Origin: JBBQVZ01 sp038211015
GTDB taxonomy: Bacteria > Actinomycetota > UBA4738 > HRBIN12
NCBI GenBank assembly: GCA_038211015.1
Contig: JBBQVZ010000123.1
Coordinates: 1 to 10,086, forward strand
DNA length: 10,086 nucleotides
Direction of reading: 5' to 3'
Below the pieces are notes generated by a model, which was not told the origin of the DNA, did not search any database, and worked only from the letters and a program-made list of their open reading frames with translations. Positions 1 through 7,435 of the stretch are shown here, piece by piece; position 1 is the first letter of the stretch; every line of letters starts with the position of its first letter. A program made the translations under genes and the position numbers.

Positions 1-1995
1 GAGCGATCCGAGGCCGGGGATCGCGCCGAGCGGGTGGACCAGCGCGAGCCGGTGCAGCGCGCCCCAGCTCCACGCGGAGGGGTGCGGCCCCAAGCGCTCC
101 CGGAGCTCGGCGAGCGTATCGGCGAGAGCGGTGCGCACCAGCTCGTCGTCGAGCCAACCCTCGGGTTCTCGGAGCCACTCCGGCAGGACCTCGCATTGGA
201 AGACCTCACGGTCGGTGTGGTAGCGCCGGAACAGATCGTCGCCCAGTCGCGGCTGCAACGCGCGCCGGGCGATGTGGCGCGACCACACGTTGAAGACGCC
301 GGCCGCGACGGAGTCCGCGGCCATGTCGCCGTCCCAACCGGCGAGCAGTCCGATCGCGTCCCGTTCCTCGTCGCTTCGAGGTTCGATGGCGGTCAGCAGC
401 GGGAGCGCGGCGCGCGCGGGGAGCGAGACGGTGTCGACCTGGATCCGCGCCAGCGAGGCGACGTCGTGCGTCGCGAGCTCCTCCAGCAGCTCCACCACCC
501 GGCGCGCGCGGTACGGCGTGTGGAAGTCGTGGCCGATGAGGTGCGGGTAGCCCTCGTCGTGGATCCGGTTGTTCGCGGTGACCAGATACCCACGCTCGGG
601 GTCGGTCGCCCAGGGCAGCTCGTCGAAAGGGATCCATCCGTTCCACTCGTACCCGCCGGTCCAGCCCGGCATGGGCGAGGTGCCGTCGCCGGCCTCGCGG
701 AGCGGGAACCGGCCGGTGCACTGATAGCCGATCGTGCCGTCCACGTCGGCGTAGACGAAGTTCTGGCCCGGGCACTCCACGCCCCAGGTCGCGCGGCGGA
801 ATTCCTCGAAGCTGGTCGCTCGCGCCGCATCGAGGACGAGGGATGGACGGATGCCGCACTCGAAGCCCGTCCACCGCAGCGCGTAGGTCTCGGTCGACTC
901 GAGCGGGATGTACTCGGCGTGCATGTCGCCCACCACGGCCGTGTCGATGATCGGGCCGTGCCGAGTCTCGCGAACCTCGACGACGGCCGGTTCGGCGGCT
1001 CCGCGGACGTGGATCTCCTCGCGGTGGATCGTGATCGGCTCCCACGTGCCGTCGTGTTCGGCCTCCGTTCGGTCCTCGTTCACGTGTTCCACGTAGAGGT
1101 CCTGCACGTCGCCGCTCACGTTCGTGACGCCCCATGAATGGTGCGCCGTCGTGCCGAGCAGGATCCCCGGCGAGAACGTGAGCGCGACGCCGCGGGCCTC
1201 GTAGCCCGGCGTGCGCAGGTGCATCTCGATCCACGCGCCGGGCTGCACAGCGAGCAGGTGTGGGTCGTTCGCGAGCAGCGGTTTGCCGGTCGTGGTGCGC
1301 GAGCCCGCCACGACCCAATCGTTCGACCCCTGGCCCCTGGGCCGGGGGAGCTCGTCGAGCAACAGCCCGCCGAGCGCGCCCGCGGGTACCGACACGGGGT
1401 CGGCCGGCAGCGGCGGGAGCAGCGCGCGGACCGCGTCGGGTCCGAGACGTTCGGCGATCGCCGCGCGCAGCAGCTCCTTGTCCCAGTTCCCGGAGAGTCC
1501 CCACGCGAGGTAGACGAACGCCGATGCCCACGCCCCGGCATCGTCGGTCGGCAGGCTCGGGCTCATGTCGAGCAGCGAGTACTCGACGGGCGGCGCCGGC
1601 ATCCGCGCGATCCACGCCGCGCACCCCTCACGGAAGCGGGTGTGCATCGCGAGCGAGACGTCATCCCACCCTGCCGCCAGCTTCGCTCCGGTGCGATGGA
1701 AGCCGATCGTGCGGGCGAACCGGTCGTCGGCGAGCGTGCGATCCGCGAAGACCTCGGACAGCCGTCCGCTCGCGGCGCGGAGCAGCAGGTCCATCTGGAA
1801 CAGGCGCTCCCCGGCCGTCACGAAGCCTTGGGCGAACCAGAGATCGTCGAGCGACGCGGCGCTGATGTAGGGCACGCCCCACCGATCCCGGCGCACCTCG
1901 ACGGGCTCGAAGAGCCCGGGAACCGTGAGCTCGCCGTCCTCGGGCAGGAGCGACGCGGACGCGACCTCGCGGAGCTGTTCGACGAAGTCGCTCAT
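1..1995 (-). CDS. Penicillin acylase family protein (peptidase S45, Ntn hydrolase), C-terminus cut by window edge
   Basis: This is the first 665 codons of an amide hydrolase of the penicillin G acylase/cephalosporin acylase/PvdQ family; no stop is reached before base 1. The N-terminal region has the family pattern RDRWGVPYI (36-44), then AQGFVTAGERLFQMDL (55-70) and GRLSE (77-81). The self-cleavage site is Gly223-Ser224 in GQGSNDWVVAGS; Ser224 would become the N-terminal nucleophile of the beta chain. LLANDPHL (240-247) follows, then GDVQDLY, whose Asp296 and Asp299 lie at the same spacing from the nucleophile as the calcium-binding beta73/76 aspartates of E. coli penicillin acylase. TANN (473-476) holds the likely oxyanion-hole Asn. 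Full-length relatives are typically about 750-800 aa, so perhaps 100 residues are missing. The N-terminus is charged, with no signal peptide, so the enzyme is probably cytoplasmic. The ATG lies 12 bases after the upstream ABC gene's stop with no clear Shine-Dalgarno site, suggesting coupled translation. The substrate is unknown. Confidence 0.93.
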   Translation of the reverse strand, partial: MSDFVEQLREVASASLLPEDGELTVPGLFEPVEVRRDRWGVPYISAASLDDLWFAQGFVTAGERLFQMDLLLRAASGRLSEVFADRTLADDRFARTIGFHRTGAKLAAGWDDVSLAMHTRFREGCAAWIARMPAPPVEYSLLDMSPSLPTDDAGAWASAFVYLAWGLSGNWDKELLRAAIAERLGPDAVRALLPPLPADPVSVPAGALGGLLLDELPRPRGQGSNDWVVAGSRTTTGKPLLANDPHLLAVQPGAWIEMHLRTPGYEARGVALTFSPGILLGTTAHHSWGVTNVSGDVQDLYVEHVNEDRTEAEHDGTWEPITIHREEIHVRGAAEPAVVEVRETRHGPIIDTAVVGDMHAEYIPLESTETYALRWTGFECGIRPSLVLDAARATSFEEFRRATWGVECPGQNFVYADVDGTIGYQCTGRFPLREAGDGTSPMPGWTGGYEWNGWIPFDELPWATDPERGYLVTANNRIHDEGYPHLIGHDFHTPYRARRVVELLEELATHDVASLARIQVDTVSLPARAALPLLTAIEPRSDEERDAIGLLAGWDGDMAADSVAAGVFNVWSRHIARRALQPRLGDDLFRRYHTDREVFQCEVLPEWLREPEGWLDDELVRTALADTLAELRERLGPHPSAWSWGALHRLALVHPLGAIPGLGSL

Positions 1996-2007
1996 CGAGT
2001 GGGGAGC

Positions 2008-3837
2008 CTACCGGTCGCCGGGTTCCGCGAGCGCCTCGCGCGTGTTGCCGAGCCAGCTCTCGTGCAATCCCGCGTACACACCGCCGCGCTCGAGGAGCTC
2101 CGCGTGCGTCCCCTCCTCGACGAGCCGGCCGGCGTCCAGGACCAACACGCGATCGGCATGCTCGGCGGTCGACAGGCGATGCGCGATCGTGATGACCGTC
2201 CTCCCCGCCGACAGCCGTCGCAGCGCCTCGGTCGTGCGGCGCTCGGTCGCCGGATCCACCGCGCTCGTCGCCTCGTCGAGGATGAGGAGGCCGGGCTGGT
2301 CGATCTGCGCGCGGGCGAGCGAGACCAGTTGCCGCTCGCCGACCGAGAGGGCTTCGCCGCGCTCGCCGACTGGCGTTTCCAAGCCCTGGGGAAGCGAGGC
2401 GACCCAGTCCGTGAGCCCCAGCTCGTCGAACGCCGTCTCGACGTCTCGGTCGCTCGCGGCCGGCCGGCCGTACCGCACGTTCTCGCGGATGGTGGTGTCG
2501 AACAGGAACCCGTCCTGCGGAACCATGCGGATGGCGTTGCGTCGCGACGCCGGCGAGATGTCGCGCAGATCTACCCCGTCGACCTGGATGTGGCCGGACG
2601 CCGGGTCGGCGAGACGAGCCAGCAGCTTGGCGAACGTCGTCTTCCCACCGCCCGTCTGCCCGACGATCGCGACGTGCGTGCCTCGCCCGACCTCGACCGA
2701 GATGCCGCGGAGCACCGGTCCACCCTCCCGGTACGAGTAGTTCAGGTCGGTCGTGCGAACCGCGATCGGGCCCGAAGGCAGTTCGACCCCGCTCTCCGGT
2801 TCCACGATCTCGATCGGGAGATCGATCACCGTGAGGATCTTCCGCCAGCCGGCGATAGCGGTCTGGGTGTCGGCGTAGATCTCCGGCAGGTCGGTGAACA
2901 CGTGCAGGAAGACGTCCGACAGGAAGATGAACGCCGAGACGCGGCCGAACGAGAGGCCCCTGTCGGGCCCGAAGGAGGCGCCGAGCCAGACGATCACCGA
3001 AACGGCGATCGCGTAGAAGAACGTCGCGATCGGGAACAGCGCCGCCGACCGCCAGTGGGCAACGATCGTCGCCCGGTACCGCTCGTCGATCGCGCGCTTG
3101 AGGCGCCGATCCGTCCGGTCCTCCAGGCCGTAGGCGCGAACCACGGCCGCGCCCATGATGCTCTCGGAGACCTCCGACATCAGCTGGCCGACGCGTGTCC
3201 GCACCAGGTCGAACGCCTGCGTCAAGCGACCTTGCAACGACGACACCACCCAGAGCAGCGGCGCGACCAGCAGCACGATCGCGATCGTCAGCTGCCACGA
3301 GTACACGAGCATGAGCGCGAGGGCTCCGAACACGAGCGCGATCGAGATGATCCATGCGATCCCGCCCCACTCCGTGAAATGCGAGAGCGTGTCGACGTCG
3401 GCCGTGACCCGGGCCACGAAGACGCCGCGTTTCTCCTCGGTCTGCTCCGCGATGGACAGCTTGTGGATGTGCTCGAATGTCCGGACGCGCAATGCCATCA
3501 GCGCCTGTTCGGATGCGTGCACGAGCCTGCGAGCTGCCTGGCGGCTCGCGACGTAGGTCAACGCGACCAACGCGAGTGCGGCGCCGCACAGGGTAAAGAC
3601 GTATCCGGCGCGGAACCCGCCCTCGAACCCGTGGTCGAAGATCTGCTGGACGAGTACGGGCGTGATGAGCGTCGCCGCGGTGACGCCCAGCGAGATCACG
3701 ACGGTCATGCCGAGGCCCTTGCGCAGCTCCGGTGACTCGTGCAGTCCGCGCCGCAGCACCGCCCGCGCGCTCTGGAGGTGGGCTGGGACCACGAGGTCGT
3801 CGTCGAGGAGCACGGGATCCTGCGTGATGACGCTCAC
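2008..3837 (-). CDS. ABC exporter half-transporter, subunit with consensus Walker B/H-loop and degenerate signature (609 aa)
   Basis: This is a fused permease-ATPase (TMD-NBD) of the type IV (MsbA/BmrCD-like) exporter fold in the inner membrane. A roughly 40-residue cytoplasmic N-terminus precedes six likely membrane helices (about 43-64, 78-97, 157-178, 181-199, 266-285 and 299-316). The NBD has Walker A GQTGGGKTT (393-401), Q-loop Gln441, Walker B LLILDE with catalytic Glu522, a D-loop SAVD and switch His553 in IAHRLST. Its signature is LSVGERQ (498-504) rather than LSGGQ; this LSxGERQ variant is common in actinobacterial half-transporters. It starts at a GTG whose bases overlap the TGA of the 583-aa subunit gene, with a good site, GGAGGG, at 3847-3842, four bases upstream of the start. 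The acylase gene follows after 12 bases. The substrate cannot be read from sequence; drugs, lipids or peptides are typical for the family. Confidence 0.96.
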   Translation of the reverse strand: MSVITQDPVLLDDDLVVPAHLQSARAVLRRGLHESPELRKGLGMTVVISLGVTAATLITPVLVQQIFDHGFEGGFRAGYVFTLCGAALALVALTYVASRQAARRLVHASEQALMALRVRTFEHIHKLSIAEQTEEKRGVFVARVTADVDTLSHFTEWGGIAWIISIALVFGALALMLVYSWQLTIAIVLLVAPLLWVVSSLQGRLTQAFDLVRTRVGQLMSEVSESIMGAAVVRAYGLEDRTDRRLKRAIDERYRATIVAHWRSAALFPIATFFYAIAVSVIVWLGASFGPDRGLSFGRVSAFIFLSDVFLHVFTDLPEIYADTQTAIAGWRKILTVIDLPIEIVEPESGVELPSGPIAVRTTDLNYSYREGGPVLRGISVEVGRGTHVAIVGQTGGGKTTFAKLLARLADPASGHIQVDGVDLRDISPASRRNAIRMVPQDGFLFDTTIRENVRYGRPAASDRDVETAFDELGLTDWVASLPQGLETPVGERGEALSVGERQLVSLARAQIDQPGLLILDEATSAVDPATERRTTEALRRLSAGRTVITIAHRLSTAEHADRVLVLDAGRLVEEGTHAELLERGGVYAGLHESWLGNTREALAEPGDR

Positions 3838-5585
3838 CCGGCCCTCCGTTCGTACGCGTGGATCATCGCGGCGTAGCCGGGCATGGTCGCGAGGAGGTCC
3901 TCGTGACTCCCCGTCGCGCGCAGGCGCCCATCCTCGAGGAAGATGACCCGGTCGGCGAGCCGGATCGTCGAGAGGCGATACGCGACCACGACGAGCGTTG
4001 TGCGGAGCTCGCGACGGAGCGCGCCCAGGATCTGGGCCTCGATCGTCGGGTCGACCGCCGACGTCGCGTCGTCCAGGATGAGGAGCCGGGGCCGTCTCAC
4101 GAGCGCACGCGCCAGCGCAACGCGTTGCCGCTGACCGCCGGACAACGTGTGGCCTCGTTCGCCCACCACGGTGTCGTAGCCGTCGGGCAGCCTGCGGATG
4201 AACGCGTCCGCTTGTGCCAGTCTCGCCGCATGTTCCACTGCCTCCGGGTCGGCGCCGGTGTCGAGAGCGATGTTGTCCCGTACCGCCGCGGCGAACAGGA
4301 AGCTCTCCTGGAACACGATCGCGGTCGCGTCACGGAGCGACGCCGCGTCCGCGTGGCGGAGGTTGACGCCGCCGATCAGCACCTCGCCGTCGTCGGGGTC
4401 GTCCAGGCGCACGAGCAGTTGCGCCAGCGTGCTCTTGCCCACGCCGGTGGGACCCACGATCGCCACCGACTCGTCGGCGTCGATCCGCAGGCTCACCTCG
4501 TCCAGCACCTTCGTCCCGGCGTAGGCGTATGTGACGGCCGCCAAGCGCGCGTCGAGCGGCTCGTCCGGCAGCCGCACCGGATGTGCGGCGGGCACGACGG
4601 TGACCGGCTCGGCGAAGATCTCCTCCAGGCGCGCGTAGCTGACCACCGCACGCGGAAGCTCGGAGAGGATCCATCCGATGAATCGCATCGGCCACGCGAG
4701 CAGGCCGAACAGCGCGATGAACTGGATCAGGTCGCCGAGCGTCACGGCGCCCGACGAGACCCGCCACGACCCCACCGCCAGCAAGGCGACCGCCCCGACC
4801 GCCGGCAGCGACTCCAGCGCCGGCTCGAACCCCGCGCGGATGTATCCGGCCTGGACCCGCTCGTGCTGGAGCGCGCGCGCCTTCACCGCCAGGCGCTCCG
4901 TCTCCTCGGCCTCGCGGCCGAGCGTCTTCACGATCATCGCGCCGTCGATGCTTTCGTGGGCGACGGAAGAGACCTCGCCGATCCGTTCCTGCGCGCGGCG
5001 GGCCGGGCCCTCCATGCGCCGGGCGAAGCTGCGGTTCATGACCGCCAGGGTGGGGAACAACACGACGCCGATCACCGCGAGGAACGGATCCGTCGCGAAG
5101 AGCGAGACGATCGCGAACAGGACGAGGAAGACGACGCCGGTGGCGAACGGGATCGGGTGCAGGACGTCCACCGCCGCCTCGACGTCGGCCTCCATGTGCG
5201 CGATCAGCTCGCCGGTCGGGGTCTCCTTGTGGAACTGGAGGGAGAGATCCCGGTAGCGGTCCGCGATCCGGGTTCGAAGGGTCGCCATCACGCGCGCCCC
5301 GGCCACGCCGCTGTAATAGCGGCGGACCATGATCCCGAGTGCCCGGAGCGTTCCGGCGGCCATGAGCGCGACGATCGCGAGCCAGACCTTCCTCGCGGGC
5401 ACGCCGCCGGCGAACGCGGGCCGAAGGACATCGTCGGTGGCGCGCCCCAACGCGACGGTCAGGCCGATCGAGGACAGCGCGTACACCAGCGAACCGCCCA
5501 CCGCGACCAGGAACGGGGTCGGGTGGGTGCGCACGTAGGACATGACCAGACGCAGGCCACGCAGGAACAGACCGCGCTCCGCCAT
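3834..5585 (-). CDS. ABC exporter half-transporter, subunit with degenerate Walker B/H-loop and consensus signature (583 aa)
   Basis: This TMD-NBD half-transporter is the first gene of the minus-strand operon. Likely membrane helices are at about 23-46, 66-86, 147-165, 167-183, 257-276 and 285-308. The NBD has Walker A GPTGVGKST (378-386), Q-loop Gln426 and a perfect signature LSGGQRQR (481-488). Walker B reads LLILDD, so Asp506 stands where the catalytic Glu is expected, and the H-loop reads AYRLST with Tyr536 in place of the switch His. These changes mark it as the non-catalytic-site partner in a heterodimer with the 609-aa subunit encoded immediately downstream. The ATG at 5585 is the only standard start candidate near the beginning of the conserved part, but GGAG abuts it with no spacing. 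A strong AGGAGG (5624-5619) lies six bases before an in-frame CTG at 5612, which would add nine residues. The start is therefore uncertain; the identity is not. Confidence 0.96.
   Translation of the reverse strand: MAERGLFLRGLRLVMSYVRTHPTPFLVAVGGSLVYALSSIGLTVALGRATDDVLRPAFAGGVPARKVWLAIVALMAAGTLRALGIMVRRYYSGVAGARVMATLRTRIADRYRDLSLQFHKETPTGELIAHMEADVEAAVDVLHPIPFATGVVFLVLFAIVSLFATDPFLAVIGVVLFPTLAVMNRSFARRMEGPARRAQERIGEVSSVAHESIDGAMIVKTLGREAEETERLAVKARALQHERVQAGYIRAGFEPALESLPAVGAVALLAVGSWRVSSGAVTLGDLIQFIALFGLLAWPMRFIGWILSELPRAVVSYARLEEIFAEPVTVVPAAHPVRLPDEPLDARLAAVTYAYAGTKVLDEVSLRIDADESVAIVGPTGVGKSTLAQLLVRLDDPDDGEVLIGGVNLRHADAASLRDATAIVFQESFLFAAAVRDNIALDTGADPEAVEHAARLAQADAFIRRLPDGYDTVVGERGHTLSGGQRQRVALARALVRRPRLLILDDATSAVDPTIEAQILGALRRELRTTLVVVAYRLSTIRLADRVIFLEDGRLRATGSHEDLLATMPGYAAMIHAYERRAG
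3842..3847 (-). promoter_or_regulatory. Ribosome binding site for the 609-aa ABC subunit
   Basis: GGAGGG on the minus strand ends four bases before the GTG at 3837 and lies inside the last codons of the 583-aa subunit gene. It supports the GTG start that overlaps the upstream stop codon, and with it translational coupling that would keep the two heterodimer partners in balance. Confidence 0.7.
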
Positions 5586-5618
5586 CTCCGGGGTCTCGAC
5601 GTAGGCCTGCAGTGCGTC

Positions 5619-5624
5619 CCTCCT
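5619..5624 (-). promoter_or_regulatory. Shine-Dalgarno site AGGAGG pointing to a CTG start
   Basis: AGGAGG on the minus strand is the strongest ribosome-binding match I noticed in the window. It is six bases before CTG (5612-5610), which is in frame with the 583-aa ABC subunit, but 33 bases before that gene's ATG at 5585. There is no ATG, GTG or TTG at the right distance in frame, so the site either serves a rare CTG start or is not used. Confidence 0.5.
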
Positions 5625-5639
5625 CCGCTCCGACCAGGC

Positions 5640-5645
5640 ATCCTA
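5640..5645 (-). promoter_or_regulatory. Candidate -10 element for the ABC/acylase operon
   Basis: TAGGAT on the minus strand (5645 to 5640) fits the TANNNT -10 pattern and matches TATAAT at four of six positions. I see no convincing -35 box at 16-18 bases. Transcription would begin near 5633, about nine bases before the AGGAGG site, which gives a sensible short leader. This is inferred from pattern alone. Confidence 0.35.
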
Positions 5646-5668
5646 CGAGCCGCGGCGTTCGGCCCAGG

Positions 5669-5697
5669 TTGAGGGTCGCGGCCCGTACTGGAATGAT
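5669..5697 (+). promoter_or_regulatory. Candidate promoter for the acyl-CoA ligase operon
   Basis: TTGAGG (5669-5674) is followed after exactly 17 bases by AATGAT (5692-5697); each matches its sigma-70 consensus at four of six positions. The expected start of transcription, about 7-8 bases further, falls at 5704-5705, on the A of the ATG at 5705. That would give a leaderless mRNA, which is common in actinobacteria and fits the lack of a Shine-Dalgarno site. Confidence 0.4.
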
Positions 5698-5704
5698 GCG
5701 GCCC

Positions 5705-7435
5705 ATGACCCAGCACCGGCCGTGGTTCAACAGGTGGCCCGCCGACGTGCCGCGAACCCTCGAACCGCTCCCGGAGCTTTCGCTGTTCCGTCTGCTCCAG
5801 GACGCGGCTGCCGGGTTCCCCGATCGACCGGCGACGGCGTTCTTCGGCGCTCGCCTCACGTACCGCGAGTTGCTCGACCACGTCGAACGCTTCTCGGCCG
5901 TCCTGTCCGGTCTGGGAGTGAAGAAGGGCGACCGCGTCGGTCTGCTGCTGCCGAACTGCCCGCAGTACCTGATCGCCTGGTACGCGTGTCAGCGGATCGG
6001 AGCGATCGCGGTCGGCAACAACCCCCTCTACACGCAACGCGAGCTCGAGCACCAATTGAAGGACGCCGGCATCAACGTGATGGTGGTGCTCGAGAACGTG
6101 TACCTGAACTTCGGCAAGATCCGCGACGCCGCCGGCATCCGCGAGGTCGTCGCCACCAAGCTCACCGACTACATGAAGTTCCCGCTCAACCTGCTCGCGC
6201 CGATCAAGTTCCGCAGGGACGCGAAGAAGGAGGGGCATCCGTGGCCCCCGATCCCGGCCGGCCACCGCGTGCGCTGGTGGAAGGACGCCATGAAGGCGAC
6301 CGGACCGCTACCGCCCATCGCGCCCGTCGATCCGCGAACCGATCCGGCGGCGCTCATCTACACGGGTGGGACCACGGGACTGTCGAAAGGCGCCACGCTC
6401 TCACACTTCAACCTGGTCTCGAACGCGATGCAGGCGGTGGGGTGCATCTCGGACCTGCGTCCGGGCGAGGATTGCATCATGTGCGTCCTCCCGTTCTTCC
6501 ACTCGTTCGGGACGGTCGCGATGAACGTCGGCATCCTCCGCGCCGCGAAGCTCGCGATGCTGCCGCGGTTCGAGCTGAAGCAGTGCCTGAAGGAGATCCA
6601 GAGGGAGAGGCCGACGTTCTTCCCCGGGGTGCCACGGTTATACCTGACGCTGAACGAGTCCGAGGAGGCCCGCAAGTACGACCTGGGTTCGATCAAAGCG
6701 TGCATCTCGGGCGCCGCGCCTCTGCCTCTGTCCGTCGCCGAGAAGTTCGAACGGCTCACGGGCGGCGGTCTGGTCGAGGGCTACGGGCTCACCGAATGCT
6801 CGCCCATGACGCACGTGAATCCGCTGAAGGGTGAACGCCGGACCGGCTCTATCGGGCTCCCCGCCCCGGACACGGAGTGCAAGATCGTTGACATCGACGA
6901 CCCGGATCGTGAGATGGCGGCGGGTGAGCGCGGCGAGCTCTGCATCCGCGGTCCGCAGGTGATGCTTGGCTACTGGAACAAGCCGGAGGCGACGGCCGAG
7001 ATGATCCGCAACGGGTGGCTGCACTCCGGCGACATCGCGGTGATGGACGAGGACGGCTACTTCTTCATCGTGGATCGGATGAAGGACATGATCCTCGTGA
7101 GCGGGTTCAACGTGTACCCCACAGAGGTGGAGGACGTGCTGTTCCACCACCCGAAGATCCTGAAGTGCGCGGTGATCGGGGTGCCCGACGATGAGACCGG
7201 CGAACGGGTCAAGGCGTTCGTCGTGTTGAAGCCCCGGGAGAGCGCCACCGTCGAGGAGATCGTCGCGTGGAGTCGCGACCCGGCGCAGGGCCTCACCGGG
7301 TATCGCGTGCCACGCGAGATCGAGTTCCGGGAGTCGCTGCCCGAGACGATGATCGGGAAGGTCCTCCGTCGCGTGCTCCAGGAAGAGGAGCGAGCGAAGG
7401 CGGCGGCGGGCGTCGTCGGACCACCCGCGTCGTGA
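5705..7435 (+). CDS. fadD: Long-chain fatty-acid--CoA ligase (FadD-type, AMP-binding)
   Basis: This enzyme would activate a fatty acid to acyl-AMP and then to acyl-CoA. At 576 aa it has the usual family length. The motifs are in order: the P-loop YTGGTTGLSKG (219-229, with the TGG form seen in E. coli FadD), GYGLTE (359-364), SGD (441-443), the hinge DRMKDMILVSGFNVYP (457-472) and the catalytic Lys552 in PETMIGKV. I chose the ATG at 5705 because the protein then begins MTQHRPWFNRW, close to the start of homology, and because a promoter fits a leaderless start there. In-frame ATGs at 5693 and 5696 are possible, and neither has a good ribosome site. It is the first gene of the plus-strand trio, and its TGA overlaps the GTG of the GNAT gene. 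One TTA leucine codon, rare in such genomes, occurs at codon 312. The exact chain-length preference is not readable; other acyl or aryl acids remain possible. Confidence 0.94.
   Translation: MTQHRPWFNRWPADVPRTLEPLPELSLFRLLQDAAAGFPDRPATAFFGARLTYRELLDHVERFSAVLSGLGVKKGDRVGLLLPNCPQYLIAWYACQRIGAIAVGNNPLYTQRELEHQLKDAGINVMVVLENVYLNFGKIRDAAGIREVVATKLTDYMKFPLNLLAPIKFRRDAKKEGHPWPPIPAGHRVRWWKDAMKATGPLPPIAPVDPRTDPAALIYTGGTTGLSKGATLSHFNLVSNAMQAVGCISDLRPGEDCIMCVLPFFHSFGTVAMNVGILRAAKLAMLPRFELKQCLKEIQRERPTFFPGVPRLYLTLNESEEARKYDLGSIKACISGAAPLPLSVAEKFERLTGGGLVEGYGLTECSPMTHVNPLKGERRTGSIGLPAPDTECKIVDIDDPDREMAAGERGELCIRGPQVMLGYWNKPEATAEMIRNGWLHSGDIAVMDEDGYFFIVDRMKDMILVSGFNVYPTEVEDVLFHHPKILKCAVIGVPDDETGERVKAFVVLKPRESATVEEIVAWSRDPAQGLTGYRVPREIEFRESLPETMIGKVLRRVLQEEERAKAAAGVVGPPAS

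Larger units (their letters stand above)
5586..5704. other. Divergent promoter region between the exporter/acylase and ligase operons
   Basis: This 119-bp gap separates two operons read outward and holds candidate promoters for both. An 8-bp palindrome, GCCGCGGC, lies at 5649-5656 between them. The heptamer GCGGCCC occurs twice, at 5678-5684 and 5698-5704, exactly 20 bp apart and flanking the plus-strand -10. At this GC content such short motifs can arise by chance, so an operator role is only a possibility. Confidence 0.5.

Noticed and set aside
206..1624. A 472-codon minus-strand frame inside the acylase gene
   Set aside because: It is an out-of-frame shadow. The frame that starts at 1995 carries all the acylase motifs without a stop.
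1661..3589. A 642-codon minus-strand frame overlapping the 609-aa ABC gene
   Set aside because: It is Arg/Gly/Ala-rich with no domain, and out of frame with the ABC subunit that holds every expected motif.
1138..3735. An 865-codon plus-strand open frame lying opposite the acylase and the 609-aa ABC gene
   Set aside because: It is rich in Arg, Asp, Glu and Pro with no recognisable domain and lies antisense to two genes with intact motifs. Long antisense frames are expected at this GC content.
3858..5672. A 604-codon plus-strand open frame opposite the 583-aa ABC gene
   Set aside because: It has low-complexity Arg/Asp/Gln/Glu composition and no motifs, and the opposite strand encodes a complete half-transporter.
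5612..5704. An upstream extension of fadD from the GTG at 5612
   Set aside because: It would add about 31 residues without homology and would cover the promoter region and the minus-strand ribosome site; the ATG at 5705 fits the family start better.
5459..6265. A 268-codon minus-strand frame opposite the start of fadD
   Set aside because: It has no family match that I recognise, and it crosses both a conserved CDS and the divergent promoter region.
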